A stretch of DNA of 60,999 nucleotides from a virus, in the IMG/VR virus record IMGVR_UViG_3300044568_003707, positions 1-60,999 of that record. One strand, written 5' to 3'. Below are positions 54,399 to 60,999 of the stretch, one piece after another (position 1 is the stretch's first letter; each line of letters opens with the position of its first letter). The position numbers and the translations under genes were made by a program. Under the pieces are notes generated by a model. That model did no database searches, had not been told where the DNA came from, and was given only the letters and a program-made list of their open reading frames with translations.

Positions 54399-55709
54399 AT
54401 GGAAACAAATTACGCACAAGATATAAAAGAATTCATTGATAAAATGACAAGCAAGTACGGTGTATTACCAAAGTTTGCTCACAACATGGTTGGAAAAGAC
54501 CCAAAGAAAGTATACTACTCCGGTCCATATTTTGATGGCAGTGAAATATCGGCTGCGATTGAAACATTGCTGTTTGGCAAATGGTCTTCTTCTGGTGAAG
54601 TTTGTGCAAAATTTGAGCGTGAATTTGGTAAGCACATCAACACTAAAAATTCATTCTTCTGTAACAGCGGTTCAAGTGCAAACTTGTTGCTCATTGCTGC
54701 ATGCAAAGAATATTTCAAGTGGCAAGATGGCGATGAAGTGATTGTATCCGCTGTAGGATTTCCAACCACGGTATCAGCATTGGTTCAGAATGGACTGGTG
54801 CCAGTGTTTATTGACATTGAATGGGAAACTCTCAACTTTGATTTGTCTGCCATAGAACAAAAGATTACCAGCAAAACAAAAGCAGTATTTTTGAGTCCGG
54901 TTCTTGGGAATCCACCAGATATGGATGAAATGCTTGCGATTGTAAAGAAGCATGATATAAGATTGTTGCTCGACAACTGCGACTCGCTTGGATCAAAATG
55001 GAGAGGAAAATTTCTAAATGAATACTCTATCGCATCCAGTTGTTCTTTTTATCCTGCTCATGAAATCACCACACTGGAAGGTGGTATGGTGTCATCCGAC
55101 ATACAAGAAATCGTTGATTTGGCCAGAAGTTATGGCACATGGGGCAGAGATTGTTATTGTGTTGGAGCAGCCAATCTATTGTGTAATGGTTCGTGTAGCA
55201 AACGATTCTCTAACTGGATTCCGGAGTTTCCCGACCTTATTATTGACCACAAGTATGTGTTCAATCGTATTGGATACAATTTGAAACCATTGGATTTGCA
55301 AGGAGCCATTGGATTGGAGCAGCTAAAGAAACTCAAATTCATTTGCAGCACCAGAAGTAAAAATCAAGCTGCTATTTCAACATTGTTTTTCCAAAATGTG
55401 GATGGTGTGAAGTTTCCCAAAGTGTATGAACATTGTGAATGGGTTCCATTTGGTGTTCCAGTGATTTGTAAAGACAAGCAACAAAAACGTCGTTTGGTTG
55501 ATTTCTTGGAAAAGAATGGAATACAAACACGAAACTATTTTGCTGGCAATCTACTCATGCATCGTGGATACAAACATTTGGGCAATTACTTGGATTATCC
55601 AGAGTCAAACAAAGTGTTGGACCTTGTGTTCTTTGTGGGATGTGCTCCAACAATCAGCAAAGAAAACCTTCAATATATCGAAGAGGTTCTAAAAACATGG
55701 GTAAATTAA
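54399..55709 (+). CDS. rfbH: RfbH-like CDP-4-keto-6-deoxyglucose-3-dehydrase
   Basis: 436 aa, DegT/DnrJ/EryC1/StrS aminotransferase fold. The position of the usual PLP Lys is His221 in SFYPAHEITTLEGG, the hallmark of the PMP-dependent E1/RfbH type. RDCYCVGAANLLCNGSCSKR has the Cys cluster expected for a [2Fe-2S] centre. The enzyme removes the C3 hydroxyl to make 3,6-dideoxyhexoses such as abequose or tyvelose. The next gene is an SDR reductase, as in known pathways. CDP-sugar synthesis would be supplied by the host or by genes outside the window. Confidence 0.88.
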   Translation: METNYAQDIKEFIDKMTSKYGVLPKFAHNMVGKDPKKVYYSGPYFDGSEISAAIETLLFGKWSSSGEVCAKFEREFGKHINTKNSFFCNSGSSANLLLIAACKEYFKWQDGDEVIVSAVGFPTTVSALVQNGLVPVFIDIEWETLNFDLSAIEQKITSKTKAVFLSPVLGNPPDMDEMLAIVKKHDIRLLLDNCDSLGSKWRGKFLNEYSIASSCSFYPAHEITTLEGGMVSSDIQEIVDLARSYGTWGRDCYCVGAANLLCNGSCSKRFSNWIPEFPDLIIDHKYVFNRIGYNLKPLDLQGAIGLEQLKKLKFICSTRSKNQAAISTLFFQNVDGVKFPKVYEHCEWVPFGVPVICKDKQQKRRLVDFLEKNGIQTRNYFAGNLLMHRGYKHLGNYLDYPESNKVLDLVFFVGCAPTISKENLQYIEEVLKTWVN

Positions 55710-56527
55710 GCATATTTGGCGGAACTGGGTTTGTGGGCAGTAACTTTGTGAAGTTGTATTCAAACAAATGTAATGTCATAGAACGAGAGAATAATGTTCC
55801 AGTTGATCGTGATGTGTTGTATTTGATAAGTACAACTCACAACTATCATGTATTCAGCGATGTTCATCTTGATGTAAATACGAACCTAACCAAGTTGCTG
55901 AATGTATTGCCCAATACAAAAGGCACATTCAATTTTATTTCTAGTTGGTTTGCTTATGGAGATGGTTATGGTACAAACTCCACACCAGCCTTTGAACATT
56001 CTGATTGCCGACCACAGGGATTTTATTCCATAACAAAGAAAGCCGCTGAAGATTTGATGGTGTCATATTGCAAAACATTCAACAAAGAATATCGCATACT
56101 GCGTTTGTGTAATGTAATTGGCGGCGATGTTGATGCTGGTAAAAAGAAAAACGCATTGGAGTTTTTGATTGGTAAGATCATAAACAACGAACCGATTGAT
56201 ATATACAAAGGAGACAACTATAGAAACTTTCTGCATGTCGAAGATGTGTGTGAAGCAATCAATCTGGTCACATCCAATGGAAATATAAACGAAATTTATA
56301 ATATCGGAGCACAGAACAGCCATAAGCTCATTGATGTTGTAAATCATGTTATGAAGCTAACAAAGTCCAAGAGCAAAATAAACCATGTGGATGTGCCAAC
56401 CTTTCATAGTATTGTTCAAGCTCCCAATTTTTTCATGAACTGTCAAAAGCTGTATGACTTGGGATTTAAACCAAAGTATGATATATACAATGCAGTTGAA
56501 CTTATCGTAGCCAATAACCTATTATAG
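55697..56527 (+). CDS. NAD-dependent epimerase/dehydratase (SDR)
   Basis: 276 aa. The nucleotide-binding loop SIFGGTGFVGSNFVKL is at the N-terminus. The Ser-Tyr-x3-Lys catalytic set is represented by ISSWFAYGDG and FYSITKKAAEDL; YRNFLHVEDVCEAI follows. Acting after RfbH, it could be the reductase or epimerase that completes a dideoxy sugar. It overlaps the rfbH end by 13 bp. Confidence 0.87.
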   Translation: MGKLSIFGGTGFVGSNFVKLYSNKCNVIERENNVPVDRDVLYLISTTHNYHVFSDVHLDVNTNLTKLLNVLPNTKGTFNFISSWFAYGDGYGTNSTPAFEHSDCRPQGFYSITKKAAEDLMVSYCKTFNKEYRILRLCNVIGGDVDAGKKKNALEFLIGKIINNEPIDIYKGDNYRNFLHVEDVCEAINLVTSNGNINEIYNIGAQNSHKLIDVVNHVMKLTKSKSKINHVDVPTFHSIVQAPNFFMNCQKLYDLGFKPKYDIYNAVELIVANNLL

Positions 56528-56528
56528 T

Positions 56529-56556
56529 TTGACTGTTTGGTAAAAATGTTCATAGT
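56529..56556 (+). promoter_or_regulatory. sigma70-like promoter
   Basis: TTGACT 56529-56534, 16 bp, CATAGT 56551-56556; precedes a 20-codon ORF at 56569. Confidence 0.7.
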
Positions 56557-56568
56557 ATCTTTTCTACT

Positions 56569-56631
56569 ATGGCAAAAATAACCAACGCCCTGTTCACCAG
56601 TTTCAAAGAACTGAATGAGTATAAAAAGTAA
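56569..56631 (+). pseudogene. 20-codon ORF, possible severed 5' end of the helicase gene
   Basis: MAKITNALFTSFKELNEYKK then TAA. It lies at a strong promoter and resembles the start of the helicase at 57763 (MAKLEKALLGKF...PEWK). A homing element sits between the two. It ends at TATAAAAAGTAA, the same string that ends the glycosyltransferase fragment at 45927. It may be the old helicase start left behind by the insertion, or a true short peptide. Confidence 0.45.
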
Positions 56632-56682
56632 AGATATTGATTTTGTATGATGTTTTATCGTATGATGATATATTTATAGGAA

Positions 56683-57738
56683 ATGAACATATGGGAAGAA
56701 AAAAACTCAATAGAACCAAGGAAGAATTGCTCGGACAACACAAAGAGCGACAGCGAAGATATTACTATAAAAATAGAGAAGAAATCAATAAACTCCGAAT
56801 GCAAAAGTATTGGAAAGACAAAAACAACTGAACAATTTATTGTGGACGCCAGAGCAAGACATGGGCATAGATATGACTATTCCAATTCTCTCTATAAGAG
56901 AAGTAATATCAAAATAGAGATAATTTGCTCAAAGCATGGTTCATTCTGGCAGGAACCGAGCAAACATATTGGAGGACAGGGATGTATGGGGTGTAGGCAA
57001 ACTTCGACTATAGAAGATTTTATCTTAAAAGCGAACATAGTACATGGACAATTATACGATTATTCCAGAGTAATATACTCCAAATCTAAAACAAAAATAG
57101 ATATAGTCTGTAAATTACATGGTTCATTTTGGCAAACACCTGTAGCACATATTAGCGGAAAGGGATGTTATATGTGCGCAAACAATAGGAGAAAAACATT
57201 ACCTAATTTTGTAAAGTCGGCAAAAGAAGTTCACGGGGAAAAATATGATTACTCCGATGTAATTTATAAAAATAACAACACCTTGATAAAAATTATCTGC
57301 AAAAAACATGGAGATTTTTATCAAACTCCAAAAAAACATTTACAAAAAAATGGTTGTGAGAAATGTGGGCATCATATTTCTCTGTTAGAAACCGAATTTT
57401 TGGACTATCTGTCTATAAAAAATAGAGGAACGAGAGTAGATGCTTGGAAAAATAAAGCCGTGGATGGTTACGATAAACAAACCAATACAATGTATGAATT
57501 TTTGGGAGATTATTGGCACGGAAATCCTCTTGTTTATGACAAAAACGAAAAACATCCGGTTGTAAAAATGACTTATGGAGAGCTGTATAAAAAGACGTTT
57601 GATAATCTGAACAAACTTATGTCTCTTGGGTATACCGTAAAATATATCTGGGAGAGAGATTGGAAAAACTATAAAGCGGGAATTGATAAGACTCCGAATA
57701 TAATAACACACATCCAAAGTGATTTATTGACAGGATGA
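56683..57738 (+). CDS. DUF723-repeat endonuclease
   Basis: Up to 351 aa in this frame. Three DUF723-type repeats are clear: DARARHGHRYDYSNSLY, KANIVHGQLYDYSRVIY and SAKEVHGEKYDYSDVIY, each followed by an I-C-x-x-H-G-x-F-x-Q block and a CxxC. The C-terminal part, NTMYEFLGDYWHGNP and YTVKYIWERDWKNY, looks like a Vsr-like nuclease. The N-terminal 45 residues overlap the MGRK ORF in another frame and look less protein-like. The true start may be GTG 56842 or come from a frameshift. Confidence 0.7.
   Translation: MNIWEEKNSIEPRKNCSDNTKSDSEDITIKIEKKSINSECKSIGKTKTTEQFIVDARARHGHRYDYSNSLYKRSNIKIEIICSKHGSFWQEPSKHIGGQGCMGCRQTSTIEDFILKANIVHGQLYDYSRVIYSKSKTKIDIVCKLHGSFWQTPVAHISGKGCYMCANNRRKTLPNFVKSAKEVHGEKYDYSDVIYKNNNTLIKIICKKHGDFYQTPKKHLQKNGCEKCGHHISLLETEFLDYLSIKNRGTRVDAWKNKAVDGYDKQTNTMYEFLGDYWHGNPLVYDKNEKHPVVKMTYGELYKKTFDNLNKLMSLGYTVKYIWERDWKNYKAGIDKTPNIITHIQSDLLTG
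56691..56831 (+). CDS. small basic MGRK-type protein, endonuclease partner
   Basis: 46 aa, MGRKKLNRTKEELLGQHKER then YYYKNREEINKLRMQKYWKD. Same type as the ORF at 50126. It overlaps the 5' part of the next frame. Fusing it by a +1 shift near its stop to the endonuclease would give a continuous product, so a frameshift (programmed, or a sequence error) is possible. Confidence 0.5.
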   Translation: MGRKKLNRTKEELLGQHKERQRRYYYKNREEINKLRMQKYWKDKNN

Positions 57739-57754
57739 TGATAGTCTGTATCAT
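57727..57754 (+). promoter_or_regulatory. promoter of helicase gene
   Basis: TTGACA 57727-57732, 16 bp, TATCAT 57749-57754; ATG at 57763, leader 1-2 nt. Confidence 0.62.
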
Positions 57755-57762
57755 ATTCAAAT

Positions 57763-60396
57763 ATGGCTAAATTAGAAAAAGCATTGCTTGGAAAGTTTAT
57801 ACAATATCCGGAATGGAAAACCTTGACCAAAGGACAAAAAAAGTTTTTCAAGGATTTTTTCTCCGGAAGAAATATATTCTTGACTGGTGCCGCCGGTGTT
57901 GGAAAGTCCCATGCTGTATCCGTGTTATTCAAGTTCCTTGATTTGAATGGAATTTTTTATGCAAAAACTGCAACAACTGGCGTAGCTGCACTGAATATAG
58001 GTGGAGTAACTTTGCATTCATGGTCTGGTATGGGATTGGCCGAAGAACATGGTATGGAACTGCTGGATAAAGTATCTGAAAATAACAAGGCAGTCAATCG
58101 TATCAAGCACAGTAAAGTGCTTATCATAGATGAAATATCAATGGCCAAGAGTGATTTGGTTGATAAACTGGACATTGTTTGTCAATATATCAGAAACAAA
58201 GACAAACCTTTTGGTGGTATTCAAGTGGTGTTTGTGGGTGATTTCATGCAATTACCACCCGTATTCAAGAACTTTGATGAAGAAAAGTTTGCTTTTGATT
58301 CTCAAGCATGGCGCGATGCTAAAGTAAAAACAATTCATTTGACTGAAATTGTAAGACAGCATGACGAACCTCATTTTGCCAAGTTGCTCAATGAAATACG
58401 AATGGGGAAAGCTAAAGATTATACACTACTTACAGATTGTATAAACAGAAAGTTTCCAGATGATGGCATCAAACCAGTAAAGCTGTTTTGTAAAAATATT
58501 GATGTAAGCAAATATAACCACGACGAGTTGTATAAAATAAAAAATCAAAGTAAGTTTTATCATTCATCTGATTCAGGTGGTGACACGTGGCGTCAATTTT
58601 TTGATAAGAATTGTCCTGCTCCAACTACACTAGAACTGCGTAAAGGTGCTCAAGTTATTTTGCTGGTCAATCTGGATACAAAACTTGGATTGGTCAATGG
58701 CAGTGTTGGCACAGTGACCGAGGTATATGATACATATGTTGATATAAAATTTGCTTGTGGTGCTCAAATTATTGAAACATATAAATGGGAAATAAAGCAA
58801 AACGAGTATGATGCATTGACTGGTAATATGAAAAAGGTTGTATTGGCTTCACGTTCTCAATTTCCATTGAAACTTGCATGGGCTTTGACTGTTCATAAGT
58901 GTTTAGAAGAAAACTCGGTTATACATCTAAAAAATTCATCAAAATTGATAAAAAACGTGGGCAATGACTATACTTATAGTGTGAAGAACTCACACAATAA
59001 AATAGAAAAAGTCCATAATATGAAAAACCAAGATGCTATAAAAATCACTCTCCATTCGGGTAAAGAAATAATATGCTCTCCTAATCACAAAATTGCCATA
59101 GCATATTCACTAACTCAAATTGCATTTGAAGAAGCCTTCTCTATAAAAGAGGGAGATTTTATATTATCAAAAAAAGGATTTCCCACACCCGAAAAGTCTC
59201 CCATATCAACCGAACTTTGTTGGCTTCTCGGCGCTCTTGTCGGAGATGGAAGTTACTCTCAATACAATATAGACCGTTGCGATTATAGAGTTGATTTTAC
59301 AAATATACCAACAGAATGTGGTAATATTTATAAAAAGTTGGCAGAATCATTGCTTGGAGTTAAAATATCCATCACAACGCCTAGAAATAACAAAGCAAAA
59401 ACTTATTATTTTCATAATAAGGCGGTTAGAGAATACCTGTCGTCGATTGGACTGACCCCCGCAATTCGTGCTAATAAACAAGTACCAAAAATAATTTTTG
59501 AATGTAGTAGAGAGGGTATTGCCAATTTTATTTGCGGACTTATAGATTCCGACGGGCATATAAACCGACGAAATATTGTAATCACAAATGTGGCCAAGCA
59601 AATGTTGTTGGAAGTTCAAAGTTTGTTGGAAATTTTGGGATTTAGGTCATTCTTGGCACCAGCGGGGTGCCCAAAAAAAAATCAAAACCAAGCGTTTCAG
59701 TTGCAAATATATTCTTATGAGGCGAGAAGATTTTTGCGAGAATTTTCTGGTTATTTAAAAGCGGTTGATAAATATAAACATTTACCGACGTTGATGAAAT
59801 ATCCATACAAGAAAATAAAAGTACAAATAAACGACTTGCCATTGACCGAAGACGAAATTGAGTGCTTGCGGTTGGAATTGAGGCCAAAGTTTGGAAAGCC
59901 GCATGGAAAATCGTATCGCTTACATTTGCCGAGTGGGTTGAGCGATTTCTTAACCACAAATAGAAACGGACTAGACCGTTTTGTTTTGGAGCGAATGACG
60001 AGAGAAATTCCGAACTTTTCGGAACTCGGACCTACCACGAAGATAATAGATTCAGCCGTTACTGCCAATTTATTCGTGGACACTGTAGTATCGGTTGAGC
60101 CTGTATTTGATAAGACGCTGGTGGACGTTACGCTTGACAGAGAACATACATATTTTGCCAATGGAGTATTTCATCACAATTGCCAAGGCAGTACACTTGA
60201 TAGAGCAGAAATTGATATAAGTGAAGCATTTGCGGATGGGCAATGTTACGTGGCATTGAGCAGAGTGCGTAGTTTATCTTCACTTAGTATAAAGTCTTTT
60301 TCTCCACACAAAATCAAAACAAATAAAAAGTGTTTAGATTTTTATAACTCGCAAATTGATGAAAAAGAGATAGAGTTCTTTGTTGACGAGGACTGA
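57763..60396 (+). CDS. Pif1/Dda-like superfamily 1 helicase with intein
   Basis: 877 aa precursor. Walker A TGAAGVGKS (about 41-49), ATTGVAALNIGGVTLHSWSG (motif Ia), VLIIDEISM (Walker B), VVFVGDFMQLPPV (motif III) and LTEIVRQ (motif IV). Motif V-VI is interrupted by an intein: it breaks at HK and resumes CQGSTLDRAEID...YVALSRV. After splicing the enzyme would be about 450 aa, close to T4 Dda and small Pif1-like helicases. It unwinds DNA 5'-3' in replication and recombination. The gene has a leaderless-type promoter. Confidence 0.92.
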   Translation: MAKLEKALLGKFIQYPEWKTLTKGQKKFFKDFFSGRNIFLTGAAGVGKSHAVSVLFKFLDLNGIFYAKTATTGVAALNIGGVTLHSWSGMGLAEEHGMELLDKVSENNKAVNRIKHSKVLIIDEISMAKSDLVDKLDIVCQYIRNKDKPFGGIQVVFVGDFMQLPPVFKNFDEEKFAFDSQAWRDAKVKTIHLTEIVRQHDEPHFAKLLNEIRMGKAKDYTLLTDCINRKFPDDGIKPVKLFCKNIDVSKYNHDELYKIKNQSKFYHSSDSGGDTWRQFFDKNCPAPTTLELRKGAQVILLVNLDTKLGLVNGSVGTVTEVYDTYVDIKFACGAQIIETYKWEIKQNEYDALTGNMKKVVLASRSQFPLKLAWALTVHKCLEENSVIHLKNSSKLIKNVGNDYTYSVKNSHNKIEKVHNMKNQDAIKITLHSGKEIICSPNHKIAIAYSLTQIAFEEAFSIKEGDFILSKKGFPTPEKSPISTELCWLLGALVGDGSYSQYNIDRCDYRVDFTNIPTECGNIYKKLAESLLGVKISITTPRNNKAKTYYFHNKAVREYLSSIGLTPAIRANKQVPKIIFECSREGIANFICGLIDSDGHINRRNIVITNVAKQMLLEVQSLLEILGFRSFLAPAGCPKKNQNQAFQLQIYSYEARRFLREFSGYLKAVDKYKHLPTLMKYPYKKIKVQINDLPLTEDEIECLRLELRPKFGKPHGKSYRLHLPSGLSDFLTTNRNGLDRFVLERMTREIPNFSELGPTTKIIDSAVTANLFVDTVVSVEPVFDKTLVDVTLDREHTYFANGVFHHNCQGSTLDRAEIDISEAFADGQCYVALSRVRSLSSLSIKSFSPHKIKTNKKCLDFYNSQIDEKEIEFFVDED
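58900..60180 (+). mobile_element. intein with LAGLIDADG endonuclease
   Basis: Residues 380-806 of the helicase (427 aa). Starts with Cys1 (CLEENSVIHLKN) and ends FHHN with Asn, followed by Cys+1 (CQGSTLD), the standard splicing residues. Block B is CSPNHKIAIA. LLGALVGDGSY and FICGLIDSDGHI are the two LAGLIDADG motifs; YFANGVFHHN is block F/G. It sits in a conserved helicase motif, a typical intein site. Confidence 0.92.
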
Positions 60397-60404
60397 AAAC
60401 AATT

Positions 60405-60839
60405 ATGACTACTTATAAAAAAGGTTTGTATTATTATCTGATGTGCGCTTTTGCCATTATTGGCTTTCCACTTGCATTGGGCGGATTGCTTGCACTAAAA
60501 GCACAATGGATGAATGAAACGCTATGGTCTGACATGTTAAAGACCGCATCAAATTCTATTATGATTCTCGCAGAAATGATTTGGTTGGGAGAAGTATTCA
60601 GACATGATGCTGGATATACTATCATAACAACCACTGAATATAAACTGTTCAAGTGTAAAGAAAGTGGCAAAGAAGAAGCATTTATGATGTTTGCTGACAG
60701 CATAGAAGAACTGGAACACTTTTTTGAAGTATCAGAACCAACCAAAAAGATTTATATAGAAGAAGCAGAAATGACTGGTAAAAGTATTCAAATGAAAGTA
60801 TTCAATGGAGACAAAGAAGACGTGGAGGGCGACAAATGA
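60405..60839 (+). CDS. hypothetical membrane protein
   Basis: 144 aa. Two possible hydrophobic helices near the N-terminus (YYYLMCAFAIIGFPLALGGL and SNSIMILAEMIWLG), then a soluble acidic domain (EEAFMMFADSIEELEHFF). Starts 9 bp after the helicase. Stop overlaps the next start. Function unknown. Confidence 0.6.
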   Translation: MTTYKKGLYYYLMCAFAIIGFPLALGGLLALKAQWMNETLWSDMLKTASNSIMILAEMIWLGEVFRHDAGYTIITTTEYKLFKCKESGKEEAFMMFADSIEELEHFFEVSEPTKKIYIEEAEMTGKSIQMKVFNGDKEDVEGDK

Positions 60840-60999
60840 AAACCAAAACAGCGGCGTTTATATTAAATCACAATCTACCTGATTATACAGACATGTTGTA
60901 TGAGTCGCTAAAGCCATATGAGCGAACTGACTATGACTTGTTTGTTATAGACAATGCTTCATCAACTGAAGGAAAAAGCAAGCATACTTCATTTGAGTT
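60836..60999 (+). CDS. glycosyltransferase (GT2-like), partial
   Basis: The first 54 codons run off the window. KTAAFILNHNLPDYTDMLYE and DLFVIDNASSTEG follow the GT2 start (strand, nucleotide contact, then D-N-x-S). It would extend the glycan-modification cluster. Family call is tentative because only the N-terminus is visible. Confidence 0.65.
   Translation, partial: MKTKTAAFILNHNLPDYTDMLYESLKPYERTDYDLFVIDNASSTEGKSKHTSFE

Noticed and set aside
1-60999. CRISPR array
   Set aside because: No regularly spaced identical direct repeats were found; the regular spacing at 10-17 kb comes from tRNA genes.
1-60999. Bacterial chromosome or genomic island instead of phage
   Set aside because: Curli, FHA and cyclase genes are bacterial in type, but holin, RnlA, dNMP kinase, clamp-loader-like and T4-like small genes, an all-isotype tRNA array and no housekeeping genes favour a phage. 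A misassembly cannot be excluded from sequence alone.

Overview
The window reads as part of a large, AT-rich, T4-like (jumbo-type) phage genome infecting a Gram-negative host. Phage hallmarks are a holin, a dNMP kinase, a clamp-loader-like protein, two RNA ligases, a large tRNA array, free-standing HNH and GIY-YIG homing endonucleases, an intein, and glycine-rich fibre-like proteins closed by strong terminators. Lipoproteins, signal peptides and an outer-membrane barrel point to a host with an outer membrane. Host identity cannot be read from the sequence.

Layout. 0-2.6 kb: a divergent pair, an unknown partial gene (minus) and an Rnl5-type RNA ligase (plus). 2.7-8.9 kb: a tightly overlapping operon encoding CsgF, CsgG, a curlin-like protein, a FecR-domain protein and a CHASE2 adenylate cyclase, then a glycine-zipper lipoprotein and a cupin. 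9-28 kb: holin and a tRNA region with about 39 tRNA or tRNA-like genes covering all 20 amino acids. Interspersed are HNH and GIY-YIG genes, small ORFs, a filamentous-haemagglutinin-like secreted protein, a P-loop kinase, a cyclic-nucleotide-binding protein, and many structured RNAs that are not canonical tRNAs. 28-34.4 kb: small virion or tail-fibre-like genes (plus) interleaved with minus-strand RNA-repair-type genes (RlaP-like nucleotidyltransferase, macro domain, metallophosphoesterase, cREC), then a structured RNA and a tmRNA. 34.4-45 kb: an outer-membrane barrel, UV endonuclease, T4 Rnl1-type ligase, a probable restriction-modification pair, HNH protein, small genes, clamp-loader-like protein, dNMP kinase and a PD-(D/E)XK nuclease. 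45-61 kb: a glycan-modification cluster (glycosyltransferases, FkbM methyltransferase, RfbH-like dehydrase, SDR reductase) invaded by homing endonucleases, then a Pif1/Dda-like helicase carrying an intein and a final partial glycosyltransferase.

How it fits together. Three themes stand out. First, translation and RNA maintenance: tRNAs for every amino acid, a tmRNA, two RNA ligases, end-processing enzymes and structured RNAs, which together could defend against host anticodon nucleases and rescue stalled ribosomes. Second, envelope remodelling: a curli-type secretion system, a TpsA-like exoprotein, an outer-membrane barrel and sugar-modifying enzymes. Third, second-messenger signalling: a periplasm-sensing adenylate cyclase in the curli operon plus a separate cNMP-binding protein. 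Expression appears to use sigma70-like promoters (TTGACW, 16-17 bp, CATAGT/TATAGT). In at least ten genes the -10 element ends only a few bases before the start codon, implying leaderless mRNAs. Functional calls rest on motif recognition by eye; no database search was run.
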